Shown: positions 32,899-39,977 of the stretch, piece after piece
Layout of the letters: each line of letters begins with the position of its first letter
Position numbering within the stretch: position 1 is the stretch's first letter
Assembly (NCBI RefSeq): GCF_028207065.1
Contig: NZ_JAQLFP010000001.1
Coordinates: 1 to 39,977 of the forward strand
Length of the DNA stretch: 39,977 bases
Direction: 5' to 3'
Source of the DNA: Collinsella aerofaciens
GTDB taxonomy: Bacteria > Actinomycetota > Coriobacteriia > Coriobacteriales > Coriobacteriaceae
Program-made: the position numbers and the translations under genes
The notes under the pieces: model-generated
The model's input: the letters and a program-made list of their open reading frames with translations, nothing else
Databases searched by the model: none
What the model was told of the DNA's origin: nothing

Positions 32899-32970
32899 TC
32901 CCTCCTGCCTTTGCTCGTTGCCGATACGACGCACCGACAACGTTAAGGCATGCGGTCTGGTCGGCGTGGC

Positions 32971-33013
32971 CGTGCTCAAAACCGAAAAACTATCGTGCTC
33001 AATTCTGAAAATC
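32971..33013. mobile_element. IS21-type terminal repeats
   Basis: Two direct repeats, CGTGCTCAAAACCGAAAAAC (32971-32990) and CGTGCTCAATTCTGAAAATC (32994-33013), match at most positions. Repeated transposase-binding sites at the ends are typical of IS21-family elements. This probably marks the outer end of the decayed element. Confidence 0.6.
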
Positions 33014-33101
33014 GGATGTGATCAAACCCGCAATCACGACGTTAACAAACACAAATAGGCCGGCGCCAACGACAGGCTCGCCCCGTCGAGGCGGGCTGGG
33101 A

Positions 33102-33107
33102 TATAAT
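33102..33107 (+). promoter_or_regulatory. Consensus -10 box for the Abi_2 gene
   Basis: Perfect TATAAT, 29 bases before the ATG; no good -35 is visible. A GC-rich hairpin (7 bp, near 33076-33096) lies where the -35 region would be. Confidence 0.5.
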
Positions 33108-33135
33108 TTCCTAGAAGGAGGCCAAGGGAGGTTCG

Positions 33136-34137
33136 ATGAAGAAGGGCATGAGCATCAATTCCCTCATGAAGCACATGAGGACGAATCACGGTATGGAGGA
33201 TTTGCGGGGGAGCGACAGAAAGATACTGCTGAGAAACATGGGCTATTTCCATGGCTATAAAGGCTTCCGGTTTGTCCGAAAGCCCAAAAATGCGCTCCCC
33301 CTCCCTTTGTTCGATGCACTCATGGACATATACGGGTTCGATTCCGCCATCAAGGCTGCAATCTACCCGGAGATAATGTTCATCGAAACGGCGGTTAAAA
33401 ACATAGTCTTGGCCAGAATACTTGAGAACATAGAGGACCCCGGGCTGGCGACCTTCTTAAAGCGCGGCCTCCGGACATGCAGGGATGTCAACGGAAGGGT
33501 CGTGAACGGGCAGATGGGGGAAAAGCTCAAGCTCAAGAGCCAGCTTCAGAACATCGTGAGACGGAGTTACAAAAACGATCTCGTGAAGCATTATGTCGAT
33601 CGCGACGATGACGCGCCCGTTTGGAGCATTTTCGAGGTGATGACCCTCGGCGATCTCACAAGCGTATGCAGAAGCCTTCCCGATGAAATCCTCGCCGATA
33701 TCGCAAGCGACCTAGGTCTCTTACATGCGAACCCCGGCATCGTCATCAACATCGTCGAGACGATTCGTCCCTTAAGGAACGCGGTCGCCCATAACGGGGC
33801 GGTATTTGATTCGAGGTTCAGCCAATCGGTTAAGTATCCCAAGACCGACAGAAACCTGGCCGCGGTTGGCGAGCTTCTCGATGAGGATCTTTCTATCGGG
33901 TACAGGTTGAATTTCAATTCCATAATCGACTACATCGTTCTCCTGGCCTACCTATTGACCTTGCTAACGCATCAGAAGAAGCGTTCCAGAGATTTTCTTC
34001 GGAAATGCCTGCGGGAGCTCGAGAAGCTCGAGAGCGCTGTCGGGGTTGATACGTACATGATGATCGTCGGAAGCGGTGACCGGCAGAAATACGGATTTAT
34101 TGAGGGGTTCATCGATGGCTACGGGCGCAAGCGGTGA
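33136..34137 (+). CDS. Abi_2 family (AbiD/AbiF-type) abortive-infection HEPN protein
   Basis: 333 aa; the ATG has GGGAGG upstream. Abi_2 blocks in order: the N-terminal helical SINSLMKHMRTN; GYFHGYKGFRF (about 36-46); the FDSAIKAAIYPEIMFIETAVKN helix; PVWSIFEVMTLGDLTSV; and the HEPN ribonuclease motif R-x4-H as R214-N-A-V-A-H219. AbiD, AbiD1 and AbiF from lactococcal plasmids block phage growth in this family, with RNA cleavage implied by the HEPN motif. The gene is intact although its neighbours are IS debris, and its base composition is lower in GC than the adjoining IS genes, consistent with acquisition. No protein antitoxin is adjacent; a structured RNA-like element follows directly. Confidence is high for the family, moderate for phage defence. 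Confidence 0.87.
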   Translation: MKKGMSINSLMKHMRTNHGMEDLRGSDRKILLRNMGYFHGYKGFRFVRKPKNALPLPLFDALMDIYGFDSAIKAAIYPEIMFIETAVKNIVLARILENIEDPGLATFLKRGLRTCRDVNGRVVNGQMGEKLKLKSQLQNIVRRSYKNDLVKHYVDRDDDAPVWSIFEVMTLGDLTSVCRSLPDEILADIASDLGLLHANPGIVINIVETIRPLRNAVAHNGAVFDSRFSQSVKYPKTDRNLAAVGELLDEDLSIGYRLNFNSIIDYIVLLAYLLTLLTHQKKRSRDFLRKCLRELEKLESAVGVDTYMMIVGSGDRQKYGFIEGFIDGYGRKR

Positions 34138-34159
34138 CGTTCCTTCCGTGTGCTAATAT

Positions 34160-34218
34160 GTGCAGAGAGAAACGGCGAAACGCCGTGGGAGGGGCCGATC
34201 AGTCGACTCCTCCCTTTT
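34160..34218 (+). ncRNA. Candidate small structured RNA downstream of the Abi_2 gene
   Basis: An extended -10 sequence TGC-TAATAT (34151-34159) is followed by about 55 bases that fold into two adjacent hairpins. ACGGCG-AAA-CGCCGT (34172-34186) is directly joined to a 12-pair stem (34187-34198 with 34203-34214, one mismatch, TCAG loop), ending in TTTT (34215-34218). It could simply be the Abi_2 terminator with an extra hairpin. However, a conserved RNA motif accompanying abiF genes has been described, and the own-promoter signal favours a separate RNA. Similarity to that motif has not been tested. Confidence 0.45.
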
Positions 34219-34712
34219 AATATGAGTTGAACATTGCCAAGAGGCAAAACCGGCCCGGCCGCCCGCGGAGCTACCGCGCACGGCCGGGCCTACCTATCTT
34301 CACCCTGCGACCGCGCCGCTGGAGGGCGTGTCTGCTCGACGCACGTTCGGCATTCTAATATCCGCGCGTGGCCTTCTCGGCTGCGCATTTCGTTGCTACG
34401 GCTGGGGGCCTCGCGGCGAAATCGGAGTCTTTATGCGGGCATGGCGGTCTCCCGCCGCCCAGAAAAGGGACTCGAGTGGCCTCCCAACGGCCTCGAGCGC
34501 GGCGCGCGACGGGGTCGGAACCCGTGTCCGGGGGCGGCGGCGCGCTACGCCGCCGCCATCCCGGCTATGGCCCACACCCAGCACGCCATCTCGCGCGCCG
34601 TGGCGCAGTTGGCCATGCACGGCCTCTTGCCGGCGGCGGCCATGGCCTCCCTGCGGTCGATCAGCCTGCGGTTGCACTTCGTCGCGTGGCGCCGCGCCGC
34701 GGGGGCGACCTC
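34219..34712. other. GC-rich stretch without recognisable gene
   Basis: The stretch starts with a large hairpin (GGCCCGGCCG 34252-34261 with CGGCCGGGCC 34281-34290, plus an inner CGCGG/CCGCG pair). The remainder is strongly GC-rich with open frames on all sides; the longest plus frame (34234-34773) runs across the IS end and shows no family motif. I regard it as non-coding or as debris of another element. Confidence 0.4.
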
Positions 34713-34737
34713 TGACCTGTATCGTTTTTTCGGACAC
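34713..34737 (+). mobile_element. Probable left end of the IS3-family element
   Basis: TGACCTGTATCG followed by a T6 run and CGGACAC starts with TG as IS3 ends do, and lies 72 bases before orfA. No matching right end is found because the element is cut at about 35830. Confidence 0.5.
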
Positions 34738-34808
34738 GCGGGCTGGAGGGATCGTGTGGCCGCGATGCCCTAGACTGCATACAAGCCGATGGACGGAAGG
34801 ATTGCCTC

Positions 34809-35096
34809 ATGGTCGCCAATCAGAAGAAGTACACCGACGAGTTCAGGCGGGAGACAGCCGACTACGTCATCTCCACGGGGCGCCCCATAACCCAGGTCTG
34901 CGGGGAGCTCGGGCTCAACCCCAAGACGGTGAACGACTGGGTGCTCAAGCGCAAGCGCGAGTTGGGGGGCGAGCCCGACCCGAGGGCCGAGGAGCGCGAG
35001 CTTCGCGAGGCGAGGAAGCGCATACGCGAGCTCGAGGCGGAGAACGCGTTCCTAAAAAAAGCCGCGGCCTTCTTCGCCAAAGAGCAGGCACTCTAG
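34809..35096 (+). CDS. IS3-family transposase OrfA
   Basis: 95 aa. Helix-turn-helix DNA-binding subunit: KKYTDEFRRETADYVI, ITQVCGELGLNPKTVNDWV, then a leucine-zipper-like ELREARKRIRELEAENAFLK before the slip site. It is intact and could be made alone or as the OrfAB fusion by -1 frameshifting. It belongs to an element that has lost its 3' end, so it cannot move by itself. Confidence 0.9.
   Translation: MVANQKKYTDEFRRETADYVISTGRPITQVCGELGLNPKTVNDWVLKRKRELGGEPDPRAEERELREARKRIRELEAENAFLKKAAAFFAKEQAL
35054..35061 (+). promoter_or_regulatory. A7 programmed -1 frameshift site of the IS3 element
   Basis: Seven A bases followed by G, at the codons just before the end of orfA. Slipping back one base joins the orfA frame to the orfB frame, which stays open across the orfA stop. 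Confidence 0.75.
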
Positions 35097-35110
35097 CCAG
35101 GTACAGGCTC

Positions 35111-35830
35111 ATGGAGGCGGAGAAGGGCAACTTCACGGTGGCGATGATGGCCAAGGTGCTGGGGGTGAGCCGGTCGGGCCACTGCAGCTGGGTTTCCAAC
35201 GGCTGCCCCGTCGACGACTGGTCCGAGGCGCGCGACGCCGTGCGGCGCGTGTGGCTCGAGTCCGACAGGCGCTTCGGCGCGCGGTTCGTGAAGTGCTTCC
35301 TGCCCGACGGCCTGCGCGGCATCACGCTGTACCGTGTGCGCAAGTGCATGCGCGAGCTGGGGATCCGCGGCTGCACGCCGTACAAGTCGAAGAGGACGAC
35401 GGTCCCCGACAGGGACGCCAAGCCAAGGCCCGACCTGATCAGGCGGGACTTCACGAGCCCGGTGCCCACCTACAAGCTCGTCGGCGACATCACCTACCTG
35501 CGCACCGGCCAGGGCTGGCTCTACCTGTCGACGGTGATCGACCTGAACACCCGCATGTTCGTGGGCTGGTCGCTGTCCGAGCGCATGACCGCCGATATCG
35601 TCGTCAGCGCCCTCGAGAGCGCGCGTGCGCGCGGGTACGTGGCAGAGAACGCCATATTCCGCTCGGACAAGGGGGCGCAGTACACCAGCCGCAAGCTCGC
35701 TGAGTGGGCCAGGGGCAACCATGTGCGCCTCTCTTGCAGCCGTACCGGCAACTGCCACGACAACGCCGTCGCAGAGTCGTTCTTTGCGACGCTGAAAAAT
35801 GAAATGTACCACCGCAGGAGCTTCGCCACC
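35111..35830 (+). pseudogene. IS3-family transposase OrfB, 3'-truncated
   Basis: The DDE integrase domain is complete in its catalytic residues: D in KLVGDITYLRT, D in FRSDKGAQYTS, and E in NAVAESFFATLKNEM. The HTH_21 region is at the start (RDAVRRVWLESDRRFGARFV). After MYHRRSFAT the family sequence (the last ~30 residues, with YNRRRLHS-type motif) is replaced by a different element and the frame runs on to a meaningless stop at 35953. It starts at ATG 35111 if translated separately; the frame upstream is shared with the frameshift product. Confidence 0.85.
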
Positions 35831-36213
35831 AGAACACAAAGGACGCCCGGCTGGTCAGGTCGGCGTTCGCGACGCTCTCCTTCCCGATCTCGGACATCGA
35901 GGTCTTCCACACGGACCGCGGCAGCGAGTTCGACAACGCCGAGATCGACCTGATGCTCGAGGCCTTCGGCATAGAGAGGTCGCTGTCGGCCATGGGCTGC
36001 CCCTACGACAACGCCGTCGACGAGTCGACCAACAGGATACTGAAGGCCGAGCTCGTCCACCGCGAGACGTTCGGCACGACGCGCGAGCTCCGGGTCAAAC
36101 TCTCGGACTACGTGCACTGGTGCAACAATTTCAGGATCCACTCGACGCTGGGCTACATGTCGCCGGTCGAGTTCAGGGAGGCGGGGCTGTCCCTCCCGGA
36201 ATCGTCCAAATAG
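35831..36213 (+). pseudogene. 3' part of a second IS3-type OrfB
   Basis: In another frame from about 35831: RSAFATLSFPISDIEVFHTD, RGSEFDNAEIDLM, GCPYDNAVDESTNRILKAEL, YVHWCNNFRIHSTLGYMSP. This holds the second D and the E of the DDE triad and the normal C-terminus of an IS150-like OrfB, with its own stop at 36213. The 5' half is missing. The sequence differs from the first element, so this is a junction between two elements, not a simple frameshift. Confidence 0.85.
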
Positions 36214-36215
36214 GT

Positions 36216-36302
36216 GTTGCCAATCCAACCGCCTCTTTGATTATCAGCCGGGGCTATCTCGGTTTTTTGATTGGGGCGGTTGTTATGTTGCTGAATCTTT
36301 AA
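36216..36302 (+). pseudogene. Possible C-terminal tail of a lost membrane protein
   Basis: One frame directly after the IS fragment reads PTASLIISRGYLGFLIGAVV then MLLNL and a stop, a convincing hydrophobic helix. It may be the end of a gene destroyed by the IS insertions. It is short, so chance is possible. Confidence 0.35.
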
Positions 36303-36576
36303 GGGACGAAGATTGTATTTCAAAGGCCCACGATGTGCATCTGGTCACTCATATCTTTTCGAGACAGAACGATAAGAAGCTATATGATTCTCTTGTTTAA
36401 AGATGGTGAGTTCGACGATTCCCAGATTCCAAGAACTATTAGGTCTTTCCTAGACCCCTCTCTTCTTGCTCATTAGAAGATTCAAAGACGCGCGCGAGCG
36501 TTGCATACTGGCGTTTGATTCATGAAGACCACGCTCTATTTTTCTTGAATGCGTTAGCCAGGCTACTCTTTCGATG

Positions 36577-36619
36577 AAGCCCCAGACGCCTCTGATACAA
36601 GCGAAACATGGGGCTTTTT
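36577..36619 (+). terminator. Intrinsic terminator in the gene-free stretch 36303-36938
   Basis: AAGCCCCA (36577-36584) pairs with TGGGGCTT (36609-36616), followed by TTTG, on a less GC-rich background than the neighbours. No intact gene is seen before it; the stretch is probably debris. Confidence 0.7.
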
Positions 36620-36802
36620 GCTGTATTTCGCGGCTGCGTACACGCTTTCGTCGTCCGTCACGTGCTTAAACGAATTGCGTGCTTCAGTGGATTTTCGTGT
36701 TACTGGCACTTGCGCTGTTTGGGGCGCCGCTAATTGCTTCAAAAACTAGAGCTAGCACTGTGTCCATGGAAGGACGAAAAAACAAAAGTTTGCTGAGAAC
36801 GT

Positions 36803-36836
36803 AACCTGCTTTTTATAAGAGCAGGTTTCTGCCTGC
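36803..36836 (+). promoter_or_regulatory. Two mutually exclusive hairpins in the hydrolase leader
   Basis: AACCTGCT (36803-36810) pairs with AGCAGGTT (36820-36827), but GCAGG (36821-36825) can also pair with CCTGC (36832-36836). The arrangement could be an attenuator or simply overlapping repeats. Confidence 0.35.
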
Positions 36837-36880
36837 CTTTATAACAATTCCCGCGCTTCGAATAACTGGACTTCCGATGC

Positions 36881-36907
36881 AGAGGAGATTGTAAGATAAT
36901 CTTCTCT
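36881..36907 (+). promoter_or_regulatory. Imperfect inverted repeat before the hydrolase gene
   Basis: AGAGGAGATT (36881-36890) and AATCTTCTCT (36898-36907) match at 9 of 10 positions. The distance of about 30 bases to the start codon makes it a candidate operator or leader hairpin. Confidence 0.4.
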
Positions 36908-36938
36908 TAGTAACATTATTTGTGACGGGGGATTCAAT

Positions 36939-39599
36939 ATGAAAAAGGCATTGCGTGCCTCAACAGCTTTTTCTCTTGCTGGTCTTTTGACCATTTCATC
37001 CTTGATGGGTCCTGTGGCTGCTGCCTACGCCGCGAGCAACGTCCCGTCTGCGGACGCTGCCGTGGACGCTGCTACTGCAGACGATGATGGCGAGGCCTCG
37101 CGTGATGCGGGTTCTGTTGATGTCGACGCTGCTGATGATTCATCGCCGGCAACGAACGTTGACGAATCGGCTGATGAGGATTTTGGCGTTGATGTATCTG
37201 AGAACCATCAGCAGGCTGAACCGGTCAATTCTTCTTTCCAGTATGTATATCTTGCCTACCCGAGCCTTTCCAGCGGGACTGATCAGGTCGTTGCCTTTGC
37301 TACTCCCGATGACGGCGATAGCCTTGCCTCCGCAACTCTCAACTATGTAAGTGCCAATGGGGTTCAGGGGACTATTGAAGCATCTGCAACGGCTGATAAT
37401 TCTGCTGCTTTTATTTTTGGTTCGCAGTTGGAATCTAATACATATTTCCTCACATCGATAACCTATGCTTTGCAGGGCGATGGCTCTGAGCATGAGGTGG
37501 ATCTTTCTGACAGGGATTATTCGTTTACGGTCATTAATGGCTCCGTGAGCTCCGAGGGCACTTCTGTTTACTATGCGGACGGCGATGGCAATGCCGTTGA
37601 AGCCCAGTCGATTCAGCAGGCATTGGAATGCGCCGATTCACCCGATGGCATTTCCACCTATGCTGAGCGCTCCGCACGTAATGTGGGGGTTATTGCACTT
37701 GACGCGGGACATGGCGGGGTGGATTCTGGCGCTCAGGGTAATGGCAAGAGTGAAGCCGACCTTACCTGGAAGATCATGACAGCCTGCAAAAATAAACTTG
37801 AAGCTTACGGCTTTAAGATCGTTCTTGCGCGCGAGCAGTCTGGCTACTATCCCAGCAATGATTATCTTTACCGCGTACAGCGCTGCATTGATCAGGGCGC
37901 GCAGGCCTTTGTTAGCTTTCACATCAACTCTGGGTCTTCTGGGGCTCACGGCGCAGAAGTTTATGCTCCTACCGCAAATGGCACCGACTACACGCAGGTC
38001 TCTGTTGAGCTTGCCAACAAGGTCATGAACAACCTTGCTGCTATGGGACTAACATACCGCGGCGTATTTCAAATGGAGGTAGGCGACGAGTTCGCCGTTA
38101 TCCGCTGCGCTCGCGAGCAGGGAATTCCAGGTATTCTTATCGAACATGGCTTTATCTCGAATTACGGTGATGTGGCCAACTATTTCTCGGACGATGGTTG
38201 CCGCCGTCTTGGCGAGGCTGACGCTGCCGCAATCATCGCGCAGTTCCCGCATCCCTACTCCGTCAATGGAATTTCCTTCTCGGAAGAACTGGGACATGCG
38301 GGGTCAACGGTAAAAATCGGTGTAAATGTTAGCGGCAAGACTGATGGCCTTAGATATAAGTTTGTTTGGCATAGGGCTGGGTCTGATTGGAGTGATTCCA
38401 ATTGGGGTGTAATCGGTCAAGACTTAACTTCGCCGTCGATTTCTTGGACCCTGCCCCAGGCTGGTGAATATGAGATCTATGCTGATGTCATTGACTCCAA
38501 TGGATATGTGACTAGCACTTCTAAATACAAAGTTGTTAATTGGTCTCTTGAGTCGCTCGAAGTCTCGGGCGACGCCCGCTGCGGCAAGCCGGTCAAGCTG
38601 CAGGCCAAGGTGTCCGGCGACGCCTCCGGCCTCAAGTACAAGTTCGTCTGGGAGAAGGGCGGCTGGGCCAAGTGGGGCGTCGCCCAGCAGCCCTCCGCTT
38701 CCTCCTCCTGCGAGTGGACCCCGACCGAGCCGGGCGAGTACACCGTCTACCTCGACGTGATCGACGGCTCCGCCGAGAGGCACCTGACCCGCAAGGTCAC
38801 GGTCGGCGAGCGCTGCTCCGTCGAGTCGCTCGAAGTCTCGGGCTCCGCCCTCTGCGGCAAGCCGGTCAAGCTGCAGGCCAAGGTGTCCGGCGACGCCTCC
38901 GGCCTCAAGTACAAGTTCGTCTGGGAGAAGGGCGGCTGGGCCAAGTGGGGCGTCGCCCAGCAGCCCTCCGCTTCCTCCTCCTGCGAGTGGACCCCGACCG
39001 AGCCGGGCGAGTACACCGTCTACCTCGACGTGATCGACGGCTCCGCCGAGAGGCACCTGACCCGCAAGGTCACGGTGGAGGGTACTCCAATTATGGGAAG
39101 TCTGCAGACTTCAGTTGATGCTATGGTGAACTTATATGAATCAACAGGACATACATATCCCTCAGACGAATTTGTTTCAAAGGGAGCACCTACTATTCGT
39201 GATTTTTGTTCATTAATTGTTGAAGCCGCTGTTTCTGAAGGGGTTCGTCCGGAAGTTGTTTTTGCTCAGGCTATGCTTGAGACTGGATGGTTGCAATTTG
39301 GAGGTTCCGTAAAGCCGAATCAGTGCAATTTCGCCGGACTGGGCGCCGTCAATCAACAATCGGGAGGCGCTAGATTTGACGATGTATATCAGGGCTTGCT
39401 TGCCCAAGTCCAGCATCTTAAAGGATATGCTACTGGTGCGGCGTTGAATAACACTTGTGTGGATCCTCGATATGAAGTCCTTCAGTCTAAGGGTTTTCTC
39501 GGAGTTGCGCCATATTTGGAAGATTTAAACGGCCGCTGGGCTGTTCCGGGTGACACATATGGTCAGAATATTGCGCGCATTATTTCTTTAATTGGCTAA
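36939..39599 (+). CDS. Secreted bifunctional cell-wall hydrolase: amidase_3 plus GH73 glucosaminidase
   Basis: 886 aa; the ATG has GGGGGA upstream. Signal peptide about 1-31, an acidic low-complexity linker to about 95, then a beta-rich region of unknown type. Amidase_3 domain about 248-437, with zinc ligands H258 (DAGHGG), E272 and H328 (SFHIN) and catalytic E402 (IEHGF); it cuts the MurNAc-L-Ala bond. Three Ig-like modules follow: one divergent (about 443-535) and two almost identical 91-residue copies (538-628 and 629-714), each with LKYKFVWEKGGWAKWGV and GEYTVYLDVIDGS. The C-terminal GH73-type glucosaminidase runs from about 730, with catalytic E781 in AMLETGWLQFGG. The two near-identical modules are much richer in GC than the rest, so the gene is mosaic. 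No anchor; probably released or wall-bound through the modules. Confidence 0.9.
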   Translation: MKKALRASTAFSLAGLLTISSLMGPVAAAYAASNVPSADAAVDAATADDDGEASRDAGSVDVDAADDSSPATNVDESADEDFGVDVSENHQQAEPVNSSFQYVYLAYPSLSSGTDQVVAFATPDDGDSLASATLNYVSANGVQGTIEASATADNSAAFIFGSQLESNTYFLTSITYALQGDGSEHEVDLSDRDYSFTVINGSVSSEGTSVYYADGDGNAVEAQSIQQALECADSPDGISTYAERSARNVGVIALDAGHGGVDSGAQGNGKSEADLTWKIMTACKNKLEAYGFKIVLAREQSGYYPSNDYLYRVQRCIDQGAQAFVSFHINSGSSGAHGAEVYAPTANGTDYTQVSVELANKVMNNLAAMGLTYRGVFQMEVGDEFAVIRCAREQGIPGILIEHGFISNYGDVANYFSDDGCRRLGEADAAAIIAQFPHPYSVNGISFSEELGHAGSTVKIGVNVSGKTDGLRYKFVWHRAGSDWSDSNWGVIGQDLTSPSISWTLPQAGEYEIYADVIDSNGYVTSTSKYKVVNWSLESLEVSGDARCGKPVKLQAKVSGDASGLKYKFVWEKGGWAKWGVAQQPSASSSCEWTPTEPGEYTVYLDVIDGSAERHLTRKVTVGERCSVESLEVSGSALCGKPVKLQAKVSGDASGLKYKFVWEKGGWAKWGVAQQPSASSSCEWTPTEPGEYTVYLDVIDGSAERHLTRKVTVEGTPIMGSLQTSVDAMVNLYESTGHTYPSDEFVSKGAPTIRDFCSLIVEAAVSEGVRPEVVFAQAMLETGWLQFGGSVKPNQCNFAGLGAVNQQSGGARFDDVYQGLLAQVQHLKGYATGAALNNTCVDPRYEVLQSKGFLGVAPYLEDLNGRWAVPGDTYGQNIARIISLIG
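38550..39078 (+). repeat. Tandem 273-bp coding repeat
   Basis: Copies start at 38550 and 38823. They differ at only a few positions in the first 30 bases and at the very end. The unit is 91 codons, keeping frame. Confidence 0.93.
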
Positions 39600-39617
39600 T
39601 ATCAATATGAATTCTCT

Positions 39618-39646
39618 AGGTCGACTGCGCTGGTTGTAGTCGACCT
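39618..39646 (+). terminator. Hairpin after the hydrolase gene
   Basis: AGGTCGAC (39618-39625) pairs with GTCGACCT (39639-39646); only a short T-containing tail (TACTTG) follows, so termination may be partial. Confidence 0.6.
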
Positions 39647-39726
39647 TACTTGTATGGTAAATCTTGGCCTTAAATTGTTACTTGCTAGCAATATTATGTT
39701 GGAGTGAACTATCGGGGAGGTTCTAT

Positions 39727-39977
39727 ATGCATTTCTTTAGAAGTAAGGCTGTCCGTGTCGCTTTTTTCTTCTTTTATTTCTGTTTGGCCGTAACTCCTTG
39801 CTTTGGTTTGAGTGAAGCGGGCCTGTCTCCATCACAGATTGAAGATTCAACACGGGCCGATGATTTAAGTGCAACTTCGCCGGTTTCAGAGGACTACTCC
39901 GTCGACGGCCTCTCGGCAAAGGCGTCCGATGGAGGGTCTCCTCTCCTGGGCGACCGCTGCTCGCTCGGCCTGGCCGC
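39727..39977 (+). CDS. Secreted protein, 5' part only (runs off the window)
   Basis: ATG at 39727 with GGGGAGG six bases upstream. The first 83 codons are open. A signal peptide is clear (RSKAVRV then FFFFYFCLAVTPCFGLS), followed by a Ser/Asp/Ala-rich linker. Base composition switches from AT-rich to strongly GC-rich at about 39900 (GGSPLLGDRCSLGLA), the same kind of switch as at the repeat module in the preceding gene. Too little is visible to name a family. Confidence 0.75.
   Translation, partial: MHFFRSKAVRVAFFFFYFCLAVTPCFGLSEAGLSPSQIEDSTRADDLSATSPVSEDYSVDGLSAKASDGGSPLLGDRCSLGLA

Noticed and set aside
34234..34773. 179-codon plus-strand frame before the IS3 element
   Set aside because: It runs across the probable IS end, has no ribosome binding site of note and no recognisable motif; strong GC content explains the open frame.
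38424..39056. Minus-strand frame over the tandem repeat
   Set aside because: A shadow of the duplicated GC-rich module; it repeats exactly with the module.
1..39977. CRISPR array or cas genes
   Set aside because: No regularly spaced short repeats and no Cas motifs were seen.

Overview
The window looks like a chromosomal segment of a gut Coriobacteriia member, most probably Collinsella. The reasons are its high-GC codon use, a Rho factor with a very long Ala/Pro/Lys/Arg-rich N-terminal extension, a SufCBDSU operon beside an Rrf2 regulator, the GGGtGRT/scaffold gene pair, and many family-2 glycosyltransferases. Genus assignment is inference from gene content; no search was run.

Layout. 1-547 holds a palindromic intergenic element and the rho leader. 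548-3091 is rho. 3405-5262 is a two-gene unit: an Ala-rich membrane protein and a VanZ-like protein. 5377-7585 (minus) holds a ROK sugar kinase and a class I/II aminotransferase. 7749-8692 is a tRNA locus (His, Lys, Lys) followed by a partial copy of the tRNA-Lys tail plus terminator and a frameshifted DinD/BRO-like gene, which suggests an old integration or recombination scar. 8854-10380 (minus) is a NadB/fumarate-reductase-like flavoprotein.

10637-19561 is an iron-sulfur region: the GGGtGRT protein and a NifU_N-like scaffold (minus), a Y1/REP-associated transposase (plus), the sufC-sufB-sufD-sufS-sufU operon (minus, overlapping or nearly overlapping genes), and a divergent Rrf2 regulator with three cysteines. 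A near-identical inverted repeat lies at the end of sufU and just before rrf2.

19701-31683 is a cell-surface region: an LPXTG-like anchored secreted protein, an AAA-ATPase-like/DUF1703 protein, and six family-2 glycosyltransferase genes (one minus, five in a tight plus-strand series), probably for a surface polysaccharide.

31684-36302 is a decayed mobile island. It contains the tail of an ATP-binding protein, two head-to-head fragments of IS21 istB with IS-end repeats, an intact Abi_2 (AbiD/AbiF-type HEPN) gene followed by a compact candidate structured RNA, an IS3-family element with an A7 frameshift site, and a second IS3-type orfB tail fused onto the first. 36939-39599 is a secreted two-enzyme cell-wall hydrolase (amidase_3 plus GH73) containing a recently duplicated GC-rich 273-bp module. 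The window ends inside another secreted-protein gene.

The most interesting candidate system is the Abi_2 gene with its adjacent RNA-like element. Next come the uncharacterised GGGtGRT/scaffold pair beside suf, the paired inverted repeats around suf, and the duplicated module in the hydrolase.
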